Assembly: GCA_021648485.1 (NCBI GenBank)
Contig: JAKISS010000032.1
Span: 1 to 33,726, forward strand
Reading direction: 5' to 3'
Origin: Gammaproteobacteria bacterium
GTDB lineage: Bacteria > Pseudomonadota > Gammaproteobacteria > SZUA-152
DNA length: 33,726 bases
Under the pieces are notes generated by a model. The model searched no databases and was not told the origin of the DNA. It saw nothing but the letters and a program-made list of their open reading frames with translations. Shown here piece after piece: positions 19,139-27,688 of this stretch. Each line of letters starts with the position of its first letter. Positions within the stretch are counted from its first letter, which is position 1. Made by a program: the position numbers and the translations under genes.

Positions 19139-19321
19139 TTAACCTAAATCAATCAGTTAAATCTACTGCGAGCGCCTAAGGCACAGAATCTAAAGCATTT
19201 TTCAGAACATGTTGAACTCACCGTATGGGTGATACGCTTTCGTCCAAAATAACCTGAAAAACGCTTTATCTTCCGCACCTTAGTCGCTCTCGCTACGGTT
19301 TAACTGATTAATTTAGGTTTA
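19139..19321. repeat. MITE-like element: 183 bp with ~67-bp imperfect inverted arms
   Basis: The left arm (19139-19205) and right arm (19254-19321) are imperfect reverse complements, starting with AACCTAAAT-N-AATCAGTTAAA and ending with TTTTTCAG at the inner side. The 48-bp centre (19206-19253) contains a small hairpin, TCACC-GTATG-GGTGA, at 19218-19232. The whole unit can fold into one long hairpin. It has no coding capacity. It lies between the SLC13-type gene and nhaD, and its outer end touches the upstream ATG of nhaD. No convincing target-site duplication is seen. Either a non-autonomous mobile element or a dispersed structural repeat. Confidence 0.75.
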
Positions 19322-19344
19322 ACAATGTTACATATTCTTCAGGC

Positions 19345-21315
19345 CTAAAAGATGATATTCATCATCACCATCATTACCACTAGAAAAAGAATCGTCATGA
19401 TGCCACCCGCCTTCATGAAATCGAATACACGATAACCCGCTGGGCCCATGATCAGCGCATTCACCTGATGGGTGGGAATCAGGAATGAGTTGGATGTGGC
19501 AATGGCGACAGTAAGTGCAAATACTGCCGGGTCTGCACCTACGCCAATGGCAATGTTTACCGCCAGTGGTACCAGCAATACGGTGGCTCCTACGTTAGAC
19601 ATGACTAATGTAAAAAAGGTAGCTAATAAGGCCACTGCGCCTTGAATGACCCAAATGGGCATGTCACCTACTACGGACAGCGTCTGCTCGGCGATCCACT
19701 TGGCGGTTCCCGTTGTTTCTACGGCCAGCCCCAATGGAATCAGACTGGCGAGCAGGAACACCGTTTTCCATGATACTGCGGTATATGCCTCTTCGATTTT
19801 TAACACGCCGGAGAGAATCATGCCGATGGCTCCGGTGAGCAGAGCAACCGACAAACGCAGATCTGTGAACAACACGAGTGTTAACGCCAGAGCAAAGAAA
19901 AACAACGCTGCTCCCACTTTGTGTGGACGTATTTCTTCATGCGGATATTCGGTGGTCACCAATACAAAATCCTTATTGTGGCGCAAGCGTGCAAATGCGT
20001 CCCAGGTGGTGTGTACCACCAGCGTATCGCCCGCCTGTAGTGGCAGGTCGCGAATACCTTCGCCTTCACGCAGGGTTTCGCCATTGCGATGCAGAGCCAC
20101 CATGGCAATGCCATAGGTTTTACGCATCCATACGTCGCGCGCACTTTTGCCAATGAGGCCCGAGCCAGGAGGGATAACTACTTCACCAATGCCTGCTTTG
20201 GTGGCAGCGAGGGACTCGGAGAATGTCAGCAGATCACTGTGCAGATCCAGATTGAATTTTTCCACGAAGGCGTTGAGGTTTTCTGGCGAGGCAAGAATGC
20301 CCAACACGCTGTTGGCTTCGATGCCCACATCGCGAGCGAGCCCTCCGGGACCGATACGCAGATTATCGGCACCGCGTTGTGAGGCGATAACGCGGATTTT
20401 ACAGGAGTGTTCCACGTCGTCGAGCATGTGCCCCACCAGCGGACTTTCTGGCGGCACGGAGACTTCAAACAGCGCATAATCCAGACCGTAGATATTTTGA
20501 AAATAAGCCATGGTACTGGTGGCTGAGCCCACATCCTGTTTTTCAGTGACCGGCAACACAAAACGTCCGGCTAACATGAAATAGACAATACCAGTGACGA
20601 CCAGTGCGAGGCCAATAGGGGTGACTGAAAATAATGACCAGGTTTCCATTTGCTGTGTGGCAGGCAGTGCGGTGTTAGAGGTGAGGATCAGGTCATTGAG
20701 TAAAATCAATGGACTGGAACCTACCATGGTGACGGTACCGCCAAGAATGGCGCAAAAGCCCATGGGCATCAGCAGGCGTGACATGGGCAAGCCGGAGCGT
20801 GCCGAAATGCGTGATACCACCGGCAGAAAAAGCGCTGCCGCACCAACGTTTTGCATAAACGAGGAGATTAACCCCACCGTGCTGGAAATAATGGGAATAA
20901 TGCGTTTTTCGCTACTGCCGCCGATTTTGAGAATAAAGGTGGCTACCTGACCCATCAATCCGGTTTTGTCCAAACCGGCACCGAGAATCATTACCGCAAT
21001 AATAGACATTACGGCATTGCTGGAAAAACCATTGAACAGATATTGGGTATCCACCAGCCCCTTGTCCAACCCCATCAATGGTGCCAGCAGGGTGGTCAGT
21101 CCAAGGATCACCATAATGCTTACCGCAGCGACATCGACGCCCACAATTTCAAAAGCAAACAGGTAAATCGTCAGCAGTAGAATAGCGGTGACCCAGGCTA
21201 TCTCGATACTTGGCACCACGTTGGCCAGATACAGGCCAAGCAGGGCAAATAGCGCGGCGGCAACAAGCCGTTTTAATAAAGCAGGGTTAAACGTCGGTTT
21301 GTCGGAATCGCTCAC
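19345..21315 (-). CDS. SLC13-family transporter with two RCK_C (TrkA-C) domains
   Basis: 656 residues. Two hydrophobic halves flank a central soluble part with two TrkA-C/RCK_C domains, about residues 270-350 (YALFEVSVPPESPLVGHMLD) and 375-450 (EVVIPPGSGLIGKSARDVWM, LQAGDTLVVHTTWD). The C-terminal half holds ATSNSFLIPTHQVNALIMGP, typical of the DASS/SLC13 (CitM/ArsB-like) superfamily. Such proteins are inner-membrane anion or dicarboxylate/sulfate transporters; the substrate here cannot be told. The start is a GTG at 21315, preceded by GGAGAG. The nhaD gene follows in the same direction after the inverted-repeat element. Confidence 0.87.
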   Translation of the reverse strand: MSDSDKPTFNPALLKRLVAAALFALLGLYLANVVPSIEIAWVTAILLLTIYLFAFEIVGVDVAAVSIMVILGLTTLLAPLMGLDKGLVDTQYLFNGFSSNAVMSIIAVMILGAGLDKTGLMGQVATFILKIGGSSEKRIIPIISSTVGLISSFMQNVGAAALFLPVVSRISARSGLPMSRLLMPMGFCAILGGTVTMVGSSPLILLNDLILTSNTALPATQQMETWSLFSVTPIGLALVVTGIVYFMLAGRFVLPVTEKQDVGSATSTMAYFQNIYGLDYALFEVSVPPESPLVGHMLDDVEHSCKIRVIASQRGADNLRIGPGGLARDVGIEANSVLGILASPENLNAFVEKFNLDLHSDLLTFSESLAATKAGIGEVVIPPGSGLIGKSARDVWMRKTYGIAMVALHRNGETLREGEGIRDLPLQAGDTLVVHTTWDAFARLRHNKDFVLVTTEYPHEEIRPHKVGAALFFFALALTLVLFTDLRLSVALLTGAIGMILSGVLKIEEAYTAVSWKTVFLLASLIPLGLAVETTGTAKWIAEQTLSVVGDMPIWVIQGAVALLATFFTLVMSNVGATVLLVPLAVNIAIGVGADPAVFALTVAIATSNSFLIPTHQVNALIMGPAGYRVFDFMKAGGIMTILFLVVMMVMMNIIF

Positions 21316-21511
21316 CGGGTTTTCTCTCCAGAAATCAGCGTAGTGGATGGTTTTGATAACGGTACTTTTTCAGGCCGCGATACTTTTCCTCATATCTTCC
21401 TTGCGTATGGAATAGGCCTCGAAAAAACCAAATTATAATACACTGATTTAGATCTGCTCCCCAATTGAAGCCACGAATGGGGGAATTAACCAGGACAATG
21501 AAACACACGCA

Positions 21512-22246
21512 TTACCTGCGTTCAAAGAGTAAATCCCAGACACCATGGCCGAGGCGTTGGCCACGTTGTTCAAATTTGGTCAGTGGACGCCAGTCCGGGC
21601 GGGGTGAATATTCACCAATATTTGCGCAATTTTGATAATCGGGTGTAGCTTCAAGCACGTTCATCATTTGTCGGGCATAGTGTTGCCAGTCAGTGGCCAG
21701 ATGAAATACGCCGCCGGGCCGGAGTTTTGTGGCGATGAGTGCCGCGAATTCCGGGCTGACAATGCGCCGTTTGTGGTGGCGTCGTTTATGCCAGGGGTCG
21801 GGGAAAAACAGTTGCACCCGGTCGAGGCAGGCATTAGGCAGGCGGTGCCTGAGAATTTGCACAGCGTCGTCGCAGAATACCCGTACATTACGTAGCTTGT
21901 GTTCTTCCAGCAAACGCAACAAATTGCCCACGCCGGGGCGGTGTACTTCAATACCGAGATAATTGTGATCCGGCAGAGTGGCAGCCATTTTGACCAGCGA
22001 GCTGCCGTTGCCAAAACCGATCTCCAATACTGTCTGTCGGTTGGAATTGGGCGCGCGGTTGAAACAGTCATCCAGTATCAGTATGGGTTCATTGCGGGCA
22101 ATGCGCTCGGGTTCCAGAATGTTGGGCCCGGCACTGTCGATGCCATAGCGTGACCACAGCGCATCAAGAGCGTATTGCTGGCCGGAGGTCAGGCGACCTT
22201 CGCGACGTACAAAACTGCGGATGGGGCGATGTGTGTCTTCAGACAT
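21512..22246 (-). CDS. trmB: tRNA (guanine-N7-)-methyltransferase TrmB
   Basis: 244 residues from the ATG at 22246, close to the E. coli protein's length. It makes m7G46 in tRNA using SAM. Diagnostic parts: RSFVRREGRLTSGQQYALD near the N-terminus, the SAM site VLEIGFGNGSSLVKMA, YLGIEVHRPGVGNLL, and the tRNA/catalytic block QLFFPDPWHKRRHHKRRIV. The frame extends upstream to a TTG at 22279, but the extra 11 residues have no family match. thiG lies just upstream in the same direction (about 100 bp). Confidence 0.96.
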   Translation of the reverse strand: MSEDTHRPIRSFVRREGRLTSGQQYALDALWSRYGIDSAGPNILEPERIARNEPILILDDCFNRAPNSNRQTVLEIGFGNGSSLVKMAATLPDHNYLGIEVHRPGVGNLLRLLEEHKLRNVRVFCDDAVQILRHRLPNACLDRVQLFFPDPWHKRRHHKRRIVSPEFAALIATKLRPGGVFHLATDWQHYARQMMNVLEATPDYQNCANIGEYSPRPDWRPLTKFEQRGQRLGHGVWDLLFERR

Positions 22247-22342
22247 TGGTTTTTCGAGCGTAGTATTGGGCACCCGCAAGGGATGCCTCTACGGTATTTT
22301 TTATATTGTTAGTAAGTGAACATTTACGGTTTATACGTCCAG

Positions 22343-23143
22343 TCAGAAAAAAGTGCCATCCAGCGGGGATGAAGCCGAAGCATAACGTTTGCGCGGAATA
22401 CGTCCGGCAAGGAAGGCTTCACGCCCGGCTTCAATGGCTTTTTTCATTGCCGAAGCCATGAGTACAGGGTTTTGCGCACCGGCAATGGCGGTGTTCATCA
22501 ACACGCCGTCACAACCCAGCTCCATGGCAATGGCCGCATCCGAGGCGGTGCCCACACCGGCATCCACCAAAATGGGCACACTGGCATTTTCAATAATAGT
22601 GCGTAAATTGTATTTATTCTGAATACCCAAACCAGAGCCGATGGGTGCGGCCAGTGGCATGACTGCGCAGCAGCCGATGTCTTCCAGTCGTTTGGCGAGA
22701 ATGGGGTCATCGCTGGTATAAACCATTACGTCAAAACCCTCTTTTACCAGTATATCTGCTGCTTCAAGGGTGGCAGTGACATCCGGGTACAGGGTTTTTT
22801 CATCACCCAGCACTTCCAGTTTTACCAGTTTGTGTCCATCCAGCAGCTCGCGTGCCAGACGGCAGGTGCGCACGGCATCCTCGGCAGTATAACAACCAGC
22901 GGTATTGGGCAGGATGGTGTATTGGCTGGGCGGCACTACATCCAGCAGATTGGGTTCGCCGGGTTTCTGGCCAATGTTGGTGCGGCGGATGGCGACGGTA
23001 ATAATTTCGGCACCACTGGCCTCGGTGGCCTGTCGGGTTTCATCGAGATCTTTGTATTTGCCGCTGCCTACTAACAAACGGGAGTGATAGGTGGTGCCCG
23101 CGACAACGAAACTGTCATCCCGTAAATTTGCGTTTTCTGACAT
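22343..23143 (-). CDS. thiG: Thiazole synthase ThiG
   Basis: 266 residues, normal length. ThiG forms the thiazole phosphate ring of thiamine from DXP, dehydroglycine and ThiS thiocarboxylate. Visible: [20 protein letters not shown], the active lysine segment [38 protein letters not shown], and the phosphate-binding end [20 protein letters not shown] followed by [14 protein letters not shown]. It follows thiS after 129 bp on the same strand. No thiF, thiH or thiO is present in the window. Confidence 0.97.
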   Translation of the reverse strand: MSENANLRDDSFVVAGTTYHSRLLVGSGKYKDLDETRQATEASGAEIITVAIRRTNIGQKPGEPNLLDVVPPSQYTILPNTAGCYTAEDAVRTCRLARELLDGHKLVKLEVLGDEKTLYPDVTATLEAADILVKEGFDVMVYTSDDPILAKRLEDIGCCAVMPLAAPIGSGLGIQNKYNLRTIIENASVPILVDAGVGTASDAAIAMELGCDGVLMNTAIAGAQNPVLMASAMKKAIEAGREAFLAGRIPRKRYASASSPLDGTFF

Positions 23144-23272
23144 AGTTGTAATACCAATGCGTGTGGCGCGGTGCGCCGGAATGTTGAAGCGGCGGTCATT
23201 ATATACCCATTGGCGGGTATTTATGCAGGACGTTTCTCCGGTTGCCCGTGGGTGGAGCGTTTTTATCCAGGT

Positions 23273-23473
23273 TCAACCACCACCGATGGCATGTACGATT
23301 TCAATTTGATCACCTTCGTACAACCGATGTTGTGCGTAGATGGTGCGTGGCACGATCTCCCTGTTGACCTCTATGGCCAGACGTTTGCCAGTGAGTTCCA
23401 GCAGCTCGACCAGATCCTGGGCGTTGCTGTGGTCGGGGATGTTGCGGTTTTTACCATTAAGTTGAATTTGCAT
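23273..23473 (-). CDS. thiS: Sulfur carrier protein ThiS
   Basis: 66 residues, a ubiquitin-fold sulfur carrier. It ends in the required Gly-Gly (IVHAIGGG) that is adenylated and thiocarboxylated. The N-terminus MQIQLNGKNRNIPDHSNAQD and the segment LAIEVNREIVPRTIYAQHRL fit the family. It is upstream of thiG in the same direction. The 129-bp gap to thiG is larger than usual and contains TATAAT on the minus strand next to an ATACCC/GGGTAT hairpin, so a separate thiG promoter is possible but its -35 is poor. Confidence 0.95.
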   Translation of the reverse strand: MQIQLNGKNRNIPDHSNAQDLVELLELTGKRLAIEVNREIVPRTIYAQHRLYEGDQIEIVHAIGGG

Positions 23474-23514
23474 AGGCGCGGAGACTAACGAGCGGCTAAC
23501 AGATGGTCAACCAT

Positions 23515-24519
23515 TCAAAACAGTTTGTAGCTTTGCGGGTGCTCATTAATGGTAGGCACAATATCGCCTTTGTCCAGCCACTCAAAGGCATTGGCCTGGT
23601 TACGGCCATGGTTTTTGCCGAAATACAGCGCCTTGTCAGCACGTTCAATAAGTTTGTCGGCTTGTAGATACGGGGTGATTTGTGTCACACCAATGGTAAC
23701 GGTGACCTGGTTCAATTGGGCGAAATTGTGTTGCGCGACAGTTTCACGAAAACGCTCCAGCACCATCAGTGCGGTATCGAGATCGGTGTCACTGAGCACT
23801 GCGGCGAATTCTTCACCGCCATAACGAAATAACAAATCATTATAACGAAATGATTCACGCATCAGATCAGCAAACACCAACAACACCTCATCACCGTATA
23901 AATGACCCTTGGTGTCATTTATACGTTTGAACAAGTCAATATCGAACATGGCAAAACAGCCCAGCGGCGTATCGTTACCCGTGTCACTGGCACGGCGTTC
24001 GGCATGACGATCCGTTGTGAGCGCCTTGCCCATCCAGTTTTGTAGCGCTACCCGATTGTACAGACCGGTCAGCCCATCGCGTTGCTGATGATTCAACAAG
24101 GATTGCTGGTTGGCATAAATGGACATCAGACCTTCAATAACATCACCCTGGTGGTCGTAAGCATGCGCATGTTCACGAATCATCAATCCCACCACGTTGC
24201 CTTGTTCCAGCACGGGATGAATCATCTGGTGCCCATTTTTTGTTGCCACCGTGATTGTATTGTGACCTTCGATACAGGCACGTAAACCAGGACGTACATC
24301 CAGCGGGGTAATGTGACTGCCGACAGGTTCGTTATTGCTGGCCAACACTTTGGCGGAAAGATGACCAAGTTCGCCACCCAGGGCATAAACACTGGCGAAG
24401 TCTGTATTAGTGAGTGTAAGAATGGCATCAACCAGAGCGCCCGCGAGCGTTTCCTGATCGCGTTGTGCAGTGAGCTTGATGATGGCATCAAGCAATGGAT
24501 GGCCTACCGATAGAGACAC
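23515..24519 (-). CDS. Diguanylate cyclase with N-terminal GAF-like domain
   Basis: 334 residues. An N-terminal GAF-like sensor region (about 10-140) is followed by a GGDEF domain (about 148-310) with RDGLTGLYNRVALQNWM, FDIDLFKRINDTKGHLYGDE and the active-site motif GGEEF (RYGGEEFAAVL). An RxxD-type inhibitory site (RYND) sits five residues upstream of GGEEF, so product inhibition by c-di-GMP is likely. It makes c-di-GMP from two GTP in the cytoplasm. No membrane segment is seen. It lies 41 bp upstream of thiS on the same strand but is functionally unrelated; a role in pilus or biofilm control beside the Pil-Chp system is inference. Confidence 0.92.
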   Translation of the reverse strand: MSLSVGHPLLDAIIKLTAQRDQETLAGALVDAILTLTNTDFASVYALGGELGHLSAKVLASNNEPVGSHITPLDVRPGLRACIEGHNTITVATKNGHQMIHPVLEQGNVVGLMIREHAHAYDHQGDVIEGLMSIYANQQSLLNHQQRDGLTGLYNRVALQNWMGKALTTDRHAERRASDTGNDTPLGCFAMFDIDLFKRINDTKGHLYGDEVLLVFADLMRESFRYNDLLFRYGGEEFAAVLSDTDLDTALMVLERFRETVAQHNFAQLNQVTVTIGVTQITPYLQADKLIERADKALYFGKNHGRNQANAFEWLDKGDIVPTINEHPQSYKLF

Positions 24520-24609
24520 TTATGAATCACTCAGTGCTGGATAATAGGCAGAATATTAGCACAGGATTGGTGTTGCATGGCGAACCTTTCTCTTGTCTGA
24601 ATCCACCGT

Positions 24610-24638
24610 TTGCGATGACGGAATAATATCTTTACGAT
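24610..24638 (+). promoter_or_regulatory. Candidate promoter of tRNA-Gly
   Basis: A -35-like TTGCGA (24610-24615) and a -10-like TACGAT (24633-24638) are separated by 17 bp. A start near 24645 would be about 16 bases upstream of the tRNA. A GC-rich stretch (GGGTGCG) follows the -10, as expected for a stringently controlled stable RNA promoter. Each hexamer matches consensus at four of six positions. Confidence 0.4.
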
Positions 24639-24660
24639 AGGGTGCGTCAGGATAGATCGT

Positions 24661-24734
24661 GCGGGTGTCGTATAATGGTATTACCTCAGCTTCCCAAGCT
24701 GATGACGTGGGTTCGATTCCCATCATCCGCTCCA
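24661..24734 (+). tRNA. tRNA-Gly(CCC)
   Basis: A 74-base cloverleaf including an encoded CCA. The acceptor stem is GCGGGTG pairing with CATCCGC (one G-T pair). The anticodon stem TCAGC/GCTGA encloses the loop TTCCCAA, so the anticodon is CCC, reading GGG. The T arm has GTTCGATTCC. It is a single-copy tRNA in a short intergenic space between a minus-strand diguanylate cyclase and a minus-strand methyltransferase. Confidence 0.96.
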
Positions 24735-24760
24735 CTGGATTGCATAAATATTAAACAATT

Positions 24761-25525
24761 TCAGTAGCTGCTCTTTGCCTTTACTTCTACATCCAGGGTG
24801 CGTTTAATAAGATACACAATAGGTTGCCTGTCGGCTTCCAGGGCAACATCCATGCGCATACTGAGAATGCTCATGCCATTTTTATTAGTCATACTGTTAA
24901 TACGTGCAGCATTATCAATAAGGCCCGACTGATAATAAATCCGTCCACCGCGATTAAGATAATGGTTCACTTCAGCGAAAAAACGTTCATGTAATTTCCA
25001 GAGTCCCTGGGTTGCCTCGCTGTGGGGATAATCAATATTAAACAGAATGACATCAAATTTTTCGTCCTTGTTTATTGGCGAAAATAAATCGCCTTGTCGA
25101 ACATCGATAATATTATTTACCCCATTTCTTTTCGCATTTAATTGGGCCATTTTAACCGCTGCCGGATTGATGTCTGTGGCTACAACTACGCTGGCGTTGT
25201 CAGCAGCAAAAACTGCCTGTACGCCGGAGCCGGTACCCAGATCCAACACGGTTTCGCCATCAAGAATTTTCCAGTGCGTCAGTAGATACAGACTTTGTAC
25301 CGAAGGTAAAATAACATCATCGATGGCTAAAAATTCCCGGCCATCGACTGTAGCCATGGAGTGTAAAGGGAATTCCTGTGACGGTGTGTGATAGACCAGT
25401 TGATATTTTCCCGGATGTGACACCGTCATAAATGGTTGGCCAATATGTGTTGTATGCATGCAGCTGACGATAAAGATCGCGGCAAATAACAATGCACCTG
25501 TTTTGATAAAAACCTGCTGTGTCAT
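24761..25525 (-). CDS. Predicted lipoprotein-like SAM-dependent methyltransferase
   Basis: 254 residues from the ATG at 25525, which has AGGA eight bases upstream; the frame extends further but without support. A class I methyltransferase fold of the HemK/RlmG sort is visible: LDLGTGSGVQAVFAADNASV (motif I), VATDINPAAVKMAQLNAKRN (motif II), and FDVILFNIDYPHSE, in the place of the NPPY motif. The N-terminus (FAAIFIVSC) looks like a lipoprotein signal peptide with lipobox IVSC. A periplasmic or membrane-anchored SAM enzyme would be odd because SAM is cytoplasmic, so the signal may instead serve as a membrane tether, or the role may not be methyl transfer. Substrate unknown. Confidence 0.75.
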   Translation of the reverse strand: MTQQVFIKTGALLFAAIFIVSCMHTTHIGQPFMTVSHPGKYQLVYHTPSQEFPLHSMATVDGREFLAIDDVILPSVQSLYLLTHWKILDGETVLDLGTGSGVQAVFAADNASVVVATDINPAAVKMAQLNAKRNGVNNIIDVRQGDLFSPINKDEKFDVILFNIDYPHSEATQGLWKLHERFFAEVNHYLNRGGRIYYQSGLIDNAARINSMTNKNGMSILSMRMDVALEADRQPIVYLIKRTLDVEVKAKSSY

Positions 25526-25589
25526 TTGTAGATCCTGATGATAGTGTGTGGAGTGGGTTTGCCTGAATGAAGTGCTATAGTACCAGTAC

Positions 25590-26579
25590 GTGGCGGGTAA
25601 AGTGTCACGCAGAATATTGTGGTACACCAGACAACCTATTTTCATACAGGATTTTTTCATTACCTCATTTCAGTCTCATCTTTTGGGTGCAGTTGCCGCA
25701 TTGCTGTCGGCCTTTTGCTGGGCCGTTGCCGCCATTCTGTTTCGACGGATCGGTGACCGCATTACGGCCATGGGCATTAATCTGGCCAAGGGACTGGTAG
25801 CGATGTTTTTTATGGCAGTATTGTTATTGCCCGGGTTTTATTCCGGGCTGGCATCGCTGGATACAAACAGTATTGCGGCGCTGGCACTTAGCGGTATTAT
25901 TGGCATCTGTTTTGGTGACACACTGTATTTTCTCGCCTTGATGCGACTGGGCGCTCGACGTACTCTGTTGCTCGGCTCGTTGATTCCGATCATTACTGCG
26001 CTGATTGCCGTGATTTTTTTGGGTGAGCAGATTTCCATTCTGGCCTGGTTGGGCATGGCGCTAGCCATTGCCGGTGTTACCTATGTGCTGTGGCAGCGCG
26101 CACCGCGAGAGAATACGCAACATACACGCGAAAAATACCGCAGCGGACTTTTTTTTGGTGTGTTGTTTGTGGTCGCCAATGCCCTGGGCATTATTGCCAC
26201 CAAGGTTGGTGTGGCCGACATACCTGCACTGGAAGCCACCTTCGTTCGTCAGGCATTTGCCATTGCCGGCCTGACTTTTTGGGGGTTGATGGTGCGCGAC
26301 CTGCTGGGCTGGGTTACCCCGCTACACGAGGGGAAATTGCTGAAAGTTTTGCTGATTGCCTCACTGATTGGTGCTTTATTGGGTACCTGGTTATCCGTCG
26401 TGGCCCTGAAATACACTTACGCTGCTGTTGCCGCTACACTTAATTCCACTAGCCCCCTGTTCATTTTACCGCTGGCTGCTTTTTGGCTGAAAGAACATGT
26501 CAATTGGCGTGAAATTGTTGGGGCGCTGGCCGCTGTTATGGGTATTGGGCTCTACTTCAGCAGTTTACGTTTATTATGA
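25590..26579 (+). CDS. EamA/DMT-superfamily transporter
   Basis: Up to 329 residues with about ten hydrophobic segments in two EamA repeats: AALLSAFCWAVAAILFRRIG ... YVLWQRAP and SGLFFGVLFVVANALGIIAT ... ALAAVMGIGLYFSSLRLL. The conserved LNSTSPLFILPLAAFWLKEH is typical of the second repeat. Drug/metabolite exporters of this kind move small metabolites or amino acids out of the cell; the substrate is not predictable. The start is unsure: GTG 25590 gives the longest form, but the first repeat begins only after about 30 residues, so TTG 25683 is also possible; neither has a good ribosome site. Confidence 0.85.
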   Translation: MAGKVSRRILWYTRQPIFIQDFFITSFQSHLLGAVAALLSAFCWAVAAILFRRIGDRITAMGINLAKGLVAMFFMAVLLLPGFYSGLASLDTNSIAALALSGIIGICFGDTLYFLALMRLGARRTLLLGSLIPIITALIAVIFLGEQISILAWLGMALAIAGVTYVLWQRAPRENTQHTREKYRSGLFFGVLFVVANALGIIATKVGVADIPALEATFVRQAFAIAGLTFWGLMVRDLLGWVTPLHEGKLLKVLLIASLIGALLGTWLSVVALKYTYAAVAATLNSTSPLFILPLAAFWLKEHVNWREIVGALAAVMGIGLYFSSLRLL

Positions 26580-26649
26580 ATGCGATATGATAAGGAATTG
26601 TTATATCGTCTAAGAGACGCAGAAATCATTTAACCAACGGAAATAAATT

Positions 26650-27669
26650 ATGTCTTTACGTCACCTGCCCATAGCTCTCTTTTTGCTGATCAGTTTGTTA
26701 ACCAGCAACAGTTCTGCCGCCGAATTATTGGAAGTGCCTGTTGGCATTTCCCCGGTGATGAGTTCTGCCGCCATGTTCATCGCCAAGGAGCGGGGGTATT
26801 TTCGTGAAGAAGGGATTGATGTTGTCATCAATCCCTTCAAAGCTTCTGGTGCAAAAATGGTGCCCTTTCTGGCCACAGGACAATTGTTTGTCGCTGGCGG
26901 CAACGTTAACGCTGGCATGTACAATGCCATTGCTCAAGATATTCCCATTAAGATCGTTTCAGACAAAGGCACAGTGAGCCCCGGCCACGGTTATTTAGCG
27001 TTAATTGTACGCAAAGACCATCTGGACAGCGGTCGCTATCGTGATCTCAAAGATTTGAAAGGTATGACCCTGGCGGTGACCGCCAAAGGTGTTTCACAGC
27101 AAATCGTCATTGAAAAATATCTGCATAAGGCTGGATTAACCTCAAAAGACATTAAACTGGTCACGCTGGCTTATTCGGACATGAATATTGCCTTGGCCAA
27201 TAAATCCATTGATGCCACTGTGCAAATAGAACCCTTCGTTGCCGCCGCGATTAAACATGATTTTGCCGTGCGTGTTGTGGGCAATGACGAGATTTATCCC
27301 AACCAGCAAAGTGCCGTCATTTATTATTCACCCATATTTATGAAGCAGCATCCAAAGCAGGCACAAGGTTTCATGAATGCTTATGTGCGCGGGTTGCGTG
27401 ATTACAACGATGCTTTTGAAAAAGGCAAAGGCAAACAGGATATTATTCGCATCCTCACACAGTCCACACGCATCAAGGATGTCTCCATTTATCAAGCTGT
27501 GGTACCCGTTGGCCTGAGCCCGGATGGCCTGGTGAATGTACAAAGCTTGAAAGCCGATGCGCAATGGTACTATCAACAGGGTTATCTGAAAACCATGCCG
27601 GATGTTGATACTATCGTTGATCTTAGTTATGCCCGCACGGCAGTTAAAAAGCTGGGGCGCTACCCATAG
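26650..27669 (+). CDS. ABC transporter substrate-binding protein, NMT1/THI5-SsuA/TauA type
   Basis: 339 residues with a signal peptide (IALFLLISLLTSNSSAA, cleavage near residue 24). The mature part shows the NMT1/SsuA-like fold: VGISPVMSSAAMFIAKERGY, FREEGIDVVINPFKASGAKM, LKDLKGMTLAVTAKGVSQQI and IDATVQIEPFVAAAIKHD. It is a periplasmic receptor for a small anion or metabolite (nitrate, sulfonate, taurine or pyrimidine precursor in relatives). It leads an operon with the ATPase and permease genes that follow. The substrate is not determined; thiG/thiS are 3 kb away and do not establish a thiamine link. A ribosome site is weak (AACGGAA). Confidence 0.9.
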   Translation: MSLRHLPIALFLLISLLTSNSSAAELLEVPVGISPVMSSAAMFIAKERGYFREEGIDVVINPFKASGAKMVPFLATGQLFVAGGNVNAGMYNAIAQDIPIKIVSDKGTVSPGHGYLALIVRKDHLDSGRYRDLKDLKGMTLAVTAKGVSQQIVIEKYLHKAGLTSKDIKLVTLAYSDMNIALANKSIDATVQIEPFVAAAIKHDFAVRVVGNDEIYPNQQSAVIYYSPIFMKQHPKQAQGFMNAYVRGLRDYNDAFEKGKGKQDIIRILTQSTRIKDVSIYQAVVPVGLSPDGLVNVQSLKADAQWYYQQGYLKTMPDVDTIVDLSYARTAVKKLGRYP

Positions 27670-27688
27670 CAAACGGTACAAAGTTTCC

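Noticed and set aside
21460..21500. Hairpin TCCCCCA/TTGGGGA downstream of trmB as a Rho-independent terminator
   Set aside because: The arms are short and there is no following T-run on the minus strand.
22760..23270. thiG-thiS as part of an operon with the ABC importer, making it a thiamine-precursor transporter
   Set aside because: The importer operon is over 3 kb away on the other strand, and no TPP riboswitch is seen upstream of either.
24661..24734. tRNA-Gly as an attachment site of an integrated element
   Set aside because: No tRNA 3'-end duplicate or nearby phage-type integrase; the only recombinase in the window is the integron IntI about 5 kb away.
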